DNA of 64,000 bases, taken from assembly GCF_015711605.1 (NCBI RefSeq), contig NZ_JABTEZ010000001.1:248001-312000 (forward strand), given 5' to 3'. The notes beneath the pieces are model-generated. The model ran no database searches. It was given only the letters and a program-made list of their open reading frames with translations, and was not told where the DNA came from. The translations under genes and the position numbers were made by a program. Below, in pieces: positions 7,904 through 16,500 of this stretch. Source of the stretch: Planomonospora sp. ID67723. Its GTDB lineage: Bacteria > Actinomycetota > Actinomycetes > Streptosporangiales > Streptosporangiaceae. Within the stretch, counting starts at the first letter, position 1. Each line of letters starts with the position of its first letter.

Positions 7904-10297
7904 ATGTCGCGTGCCCCCGTGGTACGTGCGATAGCGGCGTTCGCCGTCATCGCGACCTCGCTCTACATAGCGCTGACCATGACCCCGCGCCTCGGTCTCG
8001 ACCTGCGCGGCGGCACCCAGATCGTGCTGGAGACCAGGGACTCCCCGACCGTCAAGGCCGACTCCGAGACCACCGACCGCACCCTGGAGGTGCTCCGCCG
8101 CCGGGTCGACGCGCTGGGTGTGGCGGACGCGCCGATGTCCCGCTCGGGCGAGCGGCGGATCATCGTCGAGCTGCCCGGCGTGCTGGACCCCACCAAGGCG
8201 GCCGAGGTCATCGGCAAGACCGCCCAGCTGACCTTCCACCAGGTCCTCGCGCTGGCCGACCAGAACACCAGGCCCAAGCAGGGTGAGCGGGTCATCGCCG
8301 ACGAGGACGGCGGCATGCTGCTCATCGGCCCGGCCCGGCTGACCGGCGACGGCGTCAGCGGCGCCGAGGCCGGGCTCGACCCCCAGTCGGGCACCGGCTG
8401 GTTCGTCACCGTCGACTTCCGCGACCGGGGCCGCGAGGCGTGGGCGGAGCTGACCGGTGATGCGGCCTGCAACCAGCCGGGCGATCCCAAGCGCCGGGTC
8501 GCCATCGTGCTCGACGAGAAGGTCATCATCTCCCCGCAGGTCAACGAGGGCATCGCCTGCAACGTGGGCCTGCCCGGCAGCTCCACCCAGATCACCGGCT
8601 CCTTCACCTCCGCGGAGGCCCAGAACCTGGCCGTGCTGATCAAGGGCGGCTCGCTGCCGGTGCCCGTCGAGGTCATCGAGCAGCGGACCGTCGGCCCGAC
8701 CCTCGGCGCCGCCGCGATCTCGGCCAGCGCCCAGGCCGGCGTCATCGGCGTCGCGCTGACCGCGCTGTTCATCATCGTCATCTACCGGCTGGTGGGCCTC
8801 ATCGCCGCCTTCGCGCTGGCCAGTTACGCGCTCATCTCCTACGCGACGCTGGTGGCGCTGGACGCCACGCTCACGCTGCCCGGCCTGGCGGGCTTCGTGC
8901 TCGCGATCGGCATGGCCGTCGACGCCAACGTGCTGGTCTTCGAACGCGCCCGGGAGGAGTACGCAGCCGACCGGGGCACCGGGGCCGCGCCGGGCGCGGC
9001 CTCCGGATCCGGCTCGACCGGCGGGGCGAAGGGCTCCCGGACGGGCGACCCGAAGGGCTCCCGGGACGCCGTGGCCGCCGGCGGGGGGACGAAGCTCCGG
9101 CAGGCCCTGGAGAAGGGCTTCCGCAACGCCTGGAGCGCGGTCGCCGACTCCAACATCACCACCCTGCTCGCCGCCGGGCTGCTGTTCTTCCTGGCCTCCG
9201 GCCCGGTCCGCGGCTTCGGCGTGACCCTCTCCATCGGCGTGATCGCCTCGCTGGTCACCGCGATGGTCGTCACCCGCGTCCTGGCCCAGTGGGCGGTGAA
9301 CCGGCGGGCGGTGTCGGCCCGGCCGCGGGTCACCGGCCTGTCCGACATCGGGCGGGTCCGCAGGTGGCTCAACGAGCACGCTCCCGACGTCATGCGCCGC
9401 CGTACGGCCTACCTCGTGCTCACCGGCGTCCTGGTGGCCGTCTCCCTGGCCGGGGTCGCGCTGCGCGGGCTGAACTTCGGCGTGGAGTTCACCGGCGGCC
9501 GGGTCGTCGAGTACGCGACGACGCAGCCGATCACCGCCGACGCGGCCCGGGAGCTGGTCAGTGACGCCGGGTTCCCCAGCGCCGTGGTGCAGGCCTCGGG
9601 TCCCGGCGGTTCGGGCATCTCCGTGCGGGCGGGCCAGATCGGCAACGCCGAGGTGAACCGGATCGAGGCGGCGCTGGAGCGCGAGGCCGGGCAGGTCTCC
9701 AAGGTCCGCGACGAGCTCATCGGCCCGAGCCTCGGCGACGAACTGCGCCGCAACGCGCTGATCGCGCTGGCCGTCGCGCTGGCCGCCCAGTTGCTCTACC
9801 TCGCCTTCCGGTTCCGCTGGACCTTCGGTCTGGCGGCCGTGCTGACCCTGGCCGCCGACGCCTCGGTCGTGATCGGCGCTTTCGCGTGGATGGGCAAGCC
9901 GATCGACGGGGTCTTCCTCGCCTCGATGCTCACCGTGATCGGTTACTCGGTCAACGACAAGGTGGTGGTCTTCGACCGGGTCCGCGAGCTGTGGGGGGCA
10001 CGGCCGAAGGAGACGTTCGCGAACGTCGCGAACGCCGCGGTCCTGCAGACCGTGCCGCGCACCGTGAACACGGGTCTGGGCGCGCTGTTCATCCTCGCCG
10101 CGCTGGCCGTGCTCGGCGGCGCCTCGCTGACCGACTTCGCCGTGGCGCTGCTGATCGGCATCGTCGTCGGCACGCTCTCCTCGGCGTTCGTGGCCGCGCC
10201 GCTGGCGATCGTGTTCGAGCAGCGCAACCCCGGCGCGCCGCCGCAGCCCAAGCAGCGCGTCACGCGCAAGCGCGAGGGCTCCGGGGCGGTCGTCTGA
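7904..10297 (+). CDS. secDF: SecD-SecF fusion, protein export accessory membrane protein
   Basis: A 797-residue fusion. The SecD half begins with a membrane segment and the D1 motif LGLDLRGGTQIVLE, then the periplasmic domain and a first transmembrane bundle (GFVLAIGMAVDANVLVFERARE). The SecF half starts near residue 495 (RRTAYLVLTGVLVAVSLAGVA) and carries NFGVEFTGGRVVEY and VIGYSVNDKVVVFDRVRE. These proteins use the proton motive force to pull translocated chains out of SecYEG. The ATG at 7904 has GGAGG at eight bases. Odd feature: residues ~352-398, in the loop after VFERAREEY, hold a Gly/Ser/Ala-rich insert not usual for SecD, including a repeated KGSR-x-G/D motif. Actinomycetes normally keep a separate secD/secF pair, so this may be an extra copy. 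Confidence 0.95.
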   Translation: MSRAPVVRAIAAFAVIATSLYIALTMTPRLGLDLRGGTQIVLETRDSPTVKADSETTDRTLEVLRRRVDALGVADAPMSRSGERRIIVELPGVLDPTKAAEVIGKTAQLTFHQVLALADQNTRPKQGERVIADEDGGMLLIGPARLTGDGVSGAEAGLDPQSGTGWFVTVDFRDRGREAWAELTGDAACNQPGDPKRRVAIVLDEKVIISPQVNEGIACNVGLPGSSTQITGSFTSAEAQNLAVLIKGGSLPVPVEVIEQRTVGPTLGAAAISASAQAGVIGVALTALFIIVIYRLVGLIAAFALASYALISYATLVALDATLTLPGLAGFVLAIGMAVDANVLVFERAREEYAADRGTGAAPGAASGSGSTGGAKGSRTGDPKGSRDAVAAGGGTKLRQALEKGFRNAWSAVADSNITTLLAAGLLFFLASGPVRGFGVTLSIGVIASLVTAMVVTRVLAQWAVNRRAVSARPRVTGLSDIGRVRRWLNEHAPDVMRRRTAYLVLTGVLVAVSLAGVALRGLNFGVEFTGGRVVEYATTQPITADAARELVSDAGFPSAVVQASGPGGSGISVRAGQIGNAEVNRIEAALEREAGQVSKVRDELIGPSLGDELRRNALIALAVALAAQLLYLAFRFRWTFGLAAVLTLAADASVVIGAFAWMGKPIDGVFLASMLTVIGYSVNDKVVVFDRVRELWGARPKETFANVANAAVLQTVPRTVNTGLGALFILAALAVLGGASLTDFAVALLIGIVVGTLSSAFVAAPLAIVFEQRNPGAPPQPKQRVTRKREGSGAVV

Positions 10298-10409
10298 CGG
10301 CGGCCCGGTGCCCGGCAGGGGTTCCGCGGCGCCGACCCGGCGGGAGGTTCCGGAGCTGCGGACCGCCGGGAGACGGGCGCTTCCGGAACGGTGAGCCGGC
10401 AGGAGAAGC

Positions 10410-10474
10410 GGGGCTTCACAAAAGCACTGATATATGTCGATACTGCTGGACATATGGTCGCGACGTGAAGCCCC
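10410..10474. repeat. Nested double hairpin between secDF and the EF-hand gene
   Basis: Two perfect inverted repeats lie one inside the other. The outer arms are GGGGCTTCAC (10410-10419) and GTGAAGCCCC (10465-10474). The inner arms are ATATGTC (10432-10438) and GACATAT (10449-10455). The internal bases are much richer in A and T than the surroundings. It sits 113 bases after the secDF stop and 67 bases before the EF-hand start, so it could be an mRNA structure, a terminator or a protein-binding site. It lacks a U-tract. Confidence 0.65.
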
Positions 10475-10541
10475 ACCTCTCACCGTTCTCCGGCTAATGT
10501 GCTGCTCGTCTCTTTTCCTGCACCGGAAGGCGGATGCACCC

Positions 10542-10742
10542 GTGCCGAACGACTACGCGACGACCTTCAAGATCGTTGACGCCGACGACGACGGCCTGAT
10601 CTCGGCCGCCGAGATGACCCGCCTGATGGAGGTGCTCGGCCAGCCGATCACTCTTGAGGCCGCGTCGGCGGCGATCTCCCGGATGGACAAGGACGGCGAC
10701 GGCCTCATCTCGCTGGAGGAGTTCGCCGCTTATCTCGGATAG
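10542..10742 (+). CDS. Two-EF-hand calcium-binding protein
   Basis: A 66-residue protein from the GTG at 10542; GGAAGG lies 11 bases upstream. It carries two complete EF-hand loops: DADDDGLISAAE and DKDGDGLISLEE, each with Asp at positions 1, 3 and 5, Gly at 6, Ile at 8 and Glu at 12. This is essentially one calmodulin-like lobe and should bind two Ca2+ ions. Upstream is the nested hairpin; downstream is the PucR regulator. The frame stays open further upstream, but those codons look noncoding. The target protein is unknown. Confidence 0.85.
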   Translation: MPNDYATTFKIVDADDDGLISAAEMTRLMEVLGQPITLEAASAAISRMDKDGDGLISLEEFAAYLG

Positions 10743-10816
10743 GTCTCAATACCTCCTGCCGGGCGCACCAGGTGTTGCCTTTGAGACAAGAACAAGCGTT
10801 TGCTACTAGCTCAAAG
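10743..10816. promoter_or_regulatory. Inverted CTCAAAG elements between EF-hand and pucR-type gene
   Basis: GTCTCAA at 10743-10749 is complementary to TTGAGAC at 10781-10787, and CTTTGAG at 10779-10785 is complementary to CTCAAAG at 10810-10816. The middle element can pair with either neighbour. This may be a terminator for the EF-hand gene with alternative folding, or repeated binding half-sites in front of the PucR-type gene. Confidence 0.4.
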
Positions 10817-10860
10817 TGTTGACACGTCAGAACATGAGGCGCGCTCCGACGGGAGGGTCT

Positions 10861-12114
10861 ATGCGGACGAAGGAACACACCCGGGTCGCGACCACCGGCT
10901 TCGGCCCCCGCAAGGGAAGGTCTCAGGATCTCTCCGACCAGCGGCTGTGGCGGTCGACTCCGTCGGACGTCGCCAAACTGCTCCGGCCCGGCCTCTCCGC
11001 GGTGGCCGACCAGGTGATCGAGGAGATCACGCAGCGGATCCCGGAGTACTCCCGTCCGTCCGACGAGATCTACGTCAAGGCCGTACGGCTGGCCGTGGAC
11101 GAGGCGCTGCGCCAGTTCGTGGACCGGATCGAGACCCCCAACCGCCCCCTCGACCCGGAGGTGTTCCGCACGATCGGGCGCGGGGAGGCCAACGAGGGCC
11201 GCAACCTCGACCCGCTGCAGACCGCGATGCGGCTCGGCGCCCGGGTGGCCTGGCGGCGGCTGACCGAGCAGTCCGAACGGCTCGGCCTCACCCCGCAGCA
11301 CCTGTACGACCTGGGTGAGGCCATCTTCGTCTACCTCGACCAGCTCGCCGACGCCGCCGCCGAGGGCTTCGACGAGGCCAGGGCCCGCGCGGCGGGGGAG
11401 ATGGAGCGCCGCCGCCACCGGCTGATGGACCTGCTGCTCAGCCACTCGCCGGCCTCCCCCGACGCCATCGCGGACCTGGCCAAGGCGGCCGGGTGGCGGC
11501 TGCCCAAGACCGTCGCCGGGGTCGCGCTGGACGAGCACACGGGCGGCTACCGCCCCCCGTCGCTCCCACCGGACGTGCTCGTCGGCCTCGACCGGCCCAG
11601 CCCCTGCCTGATCGTTCCCGACCCCAGCGGTCCCGGGCAGGCGCAGACGCTGGAGACCGGGCTGCGCGGCTGGAAGGCCGCGGTCGGCCCCGCCGTACCG
11701 CTCTCCGCCGCCGCGACCTCGCTGCGCTGGGCCCGCGAGGCGCTGGAGCTCAACCGGCGCGGCGTGCTCACCGAGGACCGGGGCCTGGTGCGCTGCTCCG
11801 ACCACATGGCCACGCTGATCGTGTTCAAGGACGAGAACCTGGTCAACGCCCTCGCCGAGGTACGGCTCGCGCCCCTGTCCCATCTGCGCCCCAGCCAGCA
11901 GGACCGCCTGGCCGAGACGCTGCTGGCGTGGTTGCGGCACGGCCGGGGAGCCGGGGAGGTCGCCGCCCGGTTGCACGTGCACCCGCAGACCGTGCGCTAC
12001 CGGCTCCGGCAGCTGGAGGAGCTCTACGGCGACCAGCTGGCCGATCCCGACATCCGGTTCGAGCTGGAGATCGTGCTGCGCGCCCGGCGGTCCACCGGCC
12101 TCGCGCTCTCTTGA
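10861..12114 (+). CDS. PucR-family transcriptional regulator
   Basis: A 417-residue protein starting at ATG 10861, with GGGAGGG five bases upstream; an earlier in-frame TTG at 10816 lacks such a site. The N-terminal two thirds form a helical RsbT co-antagonist-like or sensor region (LWRSTPSDVAKLLRPGLSAV). The C-terminal domain is the PucR helix-turn-helix: LAETLLAWLRHGRGAGEVAARLHVHPQTVRYRLRQLEELYG. PucR members regulate purine use, lipid or secondary metabolism. It ends convergent with the CCR gene of the lipid cluster; a regulatory link to that cluster is possible but unproven. Confidence 0.9.
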   Translation: MRTKEHTRVATTGFGPRKGRSQDLSDQRLWRSTPSDVAKLLRPGLSAVADQVIEEITQRIPEYSRPSDEIYVKAVRLAVDEALRQFVDRIETPNRPLDPEVFRTIGRGEANEGRNLDPLQTAMRLGARVAWRRLTEQSERLGLTPQHLYDLGEAIFVYLDQLADAAAEGFDEARARAAGEMERRRHRLMDLLLSHSPASPDAIADLAKAAGWRLPKTVAGVALDEHTGGYRPPSLPPDVLVGLDRPSPCLIVPDPSGPGQAQTLETGLRGWKAAVGPAVPLSAAATSLRWAREALELNRRGVLTEDRGLVRCSDHMATLIVFKDENLVNALAEVRLAPLSHLRPSQQDRLAETLLAWLRHGRGAGEVAARLHVHPQTVRYRLRQLEELYGDQLADPDIRFELEIVLRARRSTGLALS

Positions 12115-12210
12115 ACCCCCGTCCTCTGGCCCGCCGGCCCCCGCGACGCCCGCGCCCGGACCGGGTCCCGCGCGCCCGGGTCCCCGGTCCCTCCTCGCCG
12201 ACCGCCTCCG

Positions 12211-13521
12211 TCAGCTCCGGAACAGCCTGATCCGGTCCTCGCCGATGCGCTCGCGCAGCGCGTGGTCCTCGATCCCGAGGTCCTCGGCGGGGGCCAGGCC
12301 CAGCACGCCGACCTTGCCGACGTGCTCGTTGCGCTGCACGGCGCGGGCCGCCTCGCCGGTCCGCGCCAGCGGGTAGACCGTCGAGAGGGTGGGCTGCAGC
12401 ATGCCCAGCGAGAGCAGCCGGTTGACCTCGTGGCACTCCTGGTAGTTCGCGCCGTGCGAGCCGATGATGCTCTTGAGCTTCATCCACAGGTGCCGGTTGT
12501 CGTAGGCGTGCGCGTACCCGCTGGAGGAGCCGCAGGTGACGACCGAGCCGCCGCGCCTGGCGACGTAGACGGAGGCGCCGAAGGTGTCCTTGCCGGTGTG
12601 CTCGAAGACGATGTGCGGGTCCTCGCCCACCTGGCGGCGGACCTCGGCGCCGAAGGCCCGCCAGGCCTTCTCGTCGTCGAGGTGCTCGAACTGCGAGCGG
12701 TCGACGATGTGCTCGCAGCCCATCCGGCGCAGCAGGTCCGCCTTCTGCTCGGAGCTGACCACGCCGACCGGGATGCCGCCGCCGTTCTTGACCAGTTGCA
12801 CGCCGTACGCGCCGAGCCCGCCGGTCGCGCCCCAGAGCAGCACCACGTCGCCCTGCTTCATCCGGGAGCCGTTCCCGCTGACCAGCATCCGGTAGGCGGT
12901 GGAGGCGCACAGCATGTTGCAGGCCGCCTCCTCCCAGCTCAGGTGCCTGGGCTTGGGGAGCAGCTGGGTGGCCTTGACCACGGCGAACTCGGCCAGCCCG
13001 CCGTAGTTGGTCTCGAACCCCCAGGCGCGCAGGTCCGCGCCGAGCATGGAGTCGGAATGGGTGATCGGGTCCTGCTCGTCGACGTAGGCGGGCGAGGTGA
13101 CGACCCGGTCGCCGATCTTCCAGTGCCGCACCGCCGCACCCATGCGGACGACCACTCCGGAGGCGTCCGAACCGAGGACGTGGAAGTCCTGGTCGTGCCG
13201 GGGATCGGTGCGGCCGAACCGCTCCAGGAAGGCGAAGGTGGGGATCGGCTCGAACATGGCCGTCCACACGGTGTTGAAGTTGATGGCGCTGGCCATGACG
13301 GCGATCAGCACCTCGTCGGGGGCGAGCTCCGGCATCGGCACCTCGCCGACGTGGACGGAGCGGGTGATGTCCTTGTCCACGCCGTCGACGCCGTGCGGGA
13401 CGCGGCCGAACATGCCGACCTCTCCCTTGCGGGTGTGGGCCGCCCGGAAGGTCGTCGGAACCTCCAGGCGGGCGAGCTCTTCGGGGTCGGCACCGTCGAT
13501 GACGGCCTGGGCGAGGGTCAT
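12211..13521 (-). CDS. ccr: Crotonyl-CoA carboxylase/reductase (alkylmalonyl-CoA supply)
   Basis: A 436-residue zinc-free MDR-family enzyme. The NADPH motif is WGATGGLGAYGVQL. Residues linked to CO2 binding in characterised CCRs appear conserved: Phe-Glu in GFETNYGGLAEF, and the His in IIGSHGANYQE. The family reductively carboxylates 2-enoyl-CoA to alkylmalonyl-CoA, giving branched PKS extender units. The pocket segment AACNMLCASTAYRMLVS differs from the ethylmalonyl-type sequence I remember, so a longer chain is possible. Its ATG overlaps the PKS stop as ATGA, so PKS and CCR are translationally coupled. This strongly suggests that its product is the extender unit loaded by the PKS acyltransferase. 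Confidence 0.92.
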   Translation of the reverse strand: MTLAQAVIDGADPEELARLEVPTTFRAAHTRKGEVGMFGRVPHGVDGVDKDITRSVHVGEVPMPELAPDEVLIAVMASAINFNTVWTAMFEPIPTFAFLERFGRTDPRHDQDFHVLGSDASGVVVRMGAAVRHWKIGDRVVTSPAYVDEQDPITHSDSMLGADLRAWGFETNYGGLAEFAVVKATQLLPKPRHLSWEEAACNMLCASTAYRMLVSGNGSRMKQGDVVLLWGATGGLGAYGVQLVKNGGGIPVGVVSSEQKADLLRRMGCEHIVDRSQFEHLDDEKAWRAFGAEVRRQVGEDPHIVFEHTGKDTFGASVYVARRGGSVVTCGSSSGYAHAYDNRHLWMKLKSIIGSHGANYQECHEVNRLLSLGMLQPTLSTVYPLARTGEAARAVQRNEHVGKVGVLGLAPAEDLGIEDHALRERIGEDRIRLFRS

Positions 13522-16500
13522 AGCTGGCCTCCAAGGTGAGCGGCGATGACTTCCACGTGGGGCGGGTCGAGCAGGTTGAGATGATGCGAGCCGGGGACCG
13601 TGACGATCTCCAGGCCCGGCCTGTAGGGGCCGAACCCTCTGGTGGGGTCGTCGGCGTGGGTGTAGCGGGCGTCCTCGACCGCCCACGGGGTCGGGTCCGT
13701 GGAGCGGTAGAGCACCACGCGGCCCTCGTAGGCCCCCGCCCGGTACCCCTCCAGGGCGCGGGTGTCCTCGTGCGAGGTGATCTGGTGGCGCAGGATCGCC
13801 TCGCCCAGCAGGTCCAGCACCCCCGACTCGGCGATGCGCGCCCCGGCGAGCGCGAGCTGCCCGGCCTCGTCCAGAGCCGCGAGCTCGTCGTAGCCGAGCT
13901 CGACCTCCACCCCGTAGGTCTCGCGCAGGTAGGCCGCGAAGTCCGCGTACCTGCGGGCGGTGATCTCCACCCGCTCCGCGGCGTCCCTCTCGTCCGGCAG
14001 CCCGGAGTCGATCATCGCGACCAGCTCGACGTTCTCCGCCCCGAGCTGCCGTGCGATCTCGAAGGCGAGGATCCCGCCGAACGACCATCCTCCCAGCCGG
14101 TAGGGGCCCGCCGGCTGCACCCTTCTGATCTCCTCCACGTACCGGGCCGCGCGCTCCACCACCCCCAGCTCGGTCCCGAGTCCCCCGACCTCCTCCAGCC
14201 GCTCCAGCCCGAACACCACCCGCTCCGCGCCCAGCGCCCCCGCCAGCAGCGTGTACACCCCCGTCGTCCCCCCGGCCGGATGCCCCAGGAACAGCGGCGT
14301 CCGCGTCCCGCCTCCCCCGGCCAGGTAGGCGCGGGCCGCCTCGGTGAGCGGGCGGACGACGCCCCGGGCCGCCTCCTCCTCGTCGATCGCCCGGACCAGG
14401 TCGGCGAGCCGCGCCCCGGTCAGCACGCCCTCGGCGGCCGGTTCCCGGCCGGCCTCCCTGCCGAGCACGCCGAGCACGATCGGCAGCACGTCCGCGGGGA
14501 TCTCCTCGTCGATCCCGGGCTCGCGGCCCAGCACCCGCGCCAGCGCGGCCACGACCTGGCGCTCCGCCGCGTCCCTCGGCCCCACCGGCCGGACCCGGGC
14601 GGCCGTTCCCCGGACGCCCAGCCCGGCCGCCACGGCCGCGGCCACGTCGCCGAGGGTCGCGCCCTGGAGCAGGAGCGCGGCCGCCAGGCTCACCCCGAAG
14701 TCGTGCTCGACCGTCCCGCGCAGCCGGGTCGCCGCCAGCGAGTCGAGCCCCGCCTCGGTCAGCACCGTGTCCTCCCGCAGCCAGGCCTCCTCGAACCCCA
14801 GCACCGCGGCGGTCCGCTCCCTGATCTTGGCCGTGATCGCCGCCAGCGCCTCGTCCGGGTCCATCGCGCCCAGCGCCCCGGCCCCGGCCCACCCCGAGGC
14901 GCCGGCGGCACCGGCTCCGGCGCCCGCGAGCTCCGCGAGCTCCGCGAAGTACGGCATGCGCGCGATGCCCGGGAAGGCCGCCGCCGCCGCGGCCGCGTCC
15001 AGCCGGGCCACGCCCGCCGCGGCCGCGCCCCCGCCCAGCAGGGCCTCCAGTGCCTCCACGCCCTCTCCGGGGGTGATCGGCGTGACCGCGGGCAGCACCG
15101 CCTGGCTCGCGCCTCCGACCTCGGCCCAGGTACCCCAGTTGATCGTCGTGGCGGGCAGGCCCTCCGCCCGGCGCAGGTCGCAGAGCGCGTCCAGCCAGGC
15201 GTTCGCCGCCGCGTAGGCCGCCTGCCCCGGCGAGCCGAGCAGTGCCGCGGCGGACGAGAAGGCCACCCACCAGTCGGGGCCGGAGTCCCGGGTCGCCTCG
15301 TGCAGCGCCAGGCCGCCGTGGACCTTGGCCGCCCAGACCCGGCGCAGGTCCTCGGCCCCGACCTCGGCGACCAGCCGGTCGTCCAGCGCGCCGGCCGCGT
15401 GCACGACCCCGCGCAGCCGCAGGCCGCCCTCGGTGACCGCCGCCACCAGCCGGGCGGCCGTCCCCGGCTCGGCCAGGTCCCCGGTCACCACCCGGATGTC
15501 CGTGCCGAGCACGCGCAGCCTCTCGATGGTCGCGGCTCCCTCGGGGGAGGGCCCGGAGCGCCCGCCGAGCACGATCCGCCCGGCTCCCCGCTCGGCCAGC
15601 CAGCGGGCGACCACCAGTCCCAGCCCGCCGTACCCACCGGTGATCAGGTATCCCCCGCCGCGCCGTACGACCGGCCTGCCCGGCCGCCGCGCGGGCGGGG
15701 ACTGGACCGTGAGGCGGGCGGTGTGCCGGACGCCGCCGCGCCAGGCGACCTCGTCGTCCGGGCGGTCGTCGGCCAGCTCGGCGAGGAGCGCCTCGGGGCC
15801 GTCGACGTCGGCCAGGCGGGCCCGCAGGCCGGGGTGCTCGAAGGCCAGCACGCGGACCAGCCCGCGCAGGGCGGCGGCTCCGGGATCGCCCCGCTCCCCC
15901 TCCCGTACGGCCTGCGCCCGCTCGGTGACCAGTCGCAGGCGCGTCCCGGTCCCGGCGAGGTCGCGGACGACGCGGGTGACGGCGAGGAGGAGCTCCTCCG
16001 CCCCGGCCGGGTGCAGCCCGCCCGGGACCAGGACCACGACCTCCCCGGCCTCCCCGAGATCCCTGACGTCCCCGATGCCTCCGACGCCTCCGACGCCTCT
16101 GACGGGCTCCGGGGCCTGGACCGGGCCGTCGGCGGGTGCCGGGCGCTGGGCCGGGACCAGGGAGGGCTCGGCGCGGAACGCGGGCAGCCGGGGCAGGGCC
16201 GCGCGCCGGACGGCGTGCCCGGCGGAGGCGAGCCCGGTGGTGAGAAGCTCGGCTCGCGGATCCCCCTCACCAGCCACGATCAGCCAGCCGCGAGCCGAGC
16301 GCCGACCTGGTCCATTCCCACCTTGAGCGAGATCGACACCCGTGGCGTCCGCTGAGCCGCCACCGGTGTCCCGGCCGTCCGGCGTCCCGGCCCCGGAATC
16401 CGTGGTCCACACGCGCCGCACGAGTTTGCCCGCCAGGGGGACCGGCACCTCCGCCGCCGGGATCCGCCGGGTCAGCACGCCCGTGGGGGCACCGTCCGCG

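Noticed and set aside
7901-10483. 860-codon minus-strand ORF over secDF
   Set aside because: Antisense shadow rich in Gln, His, Arg and Asp; secDF motifs on the plus strand are unambiguous.
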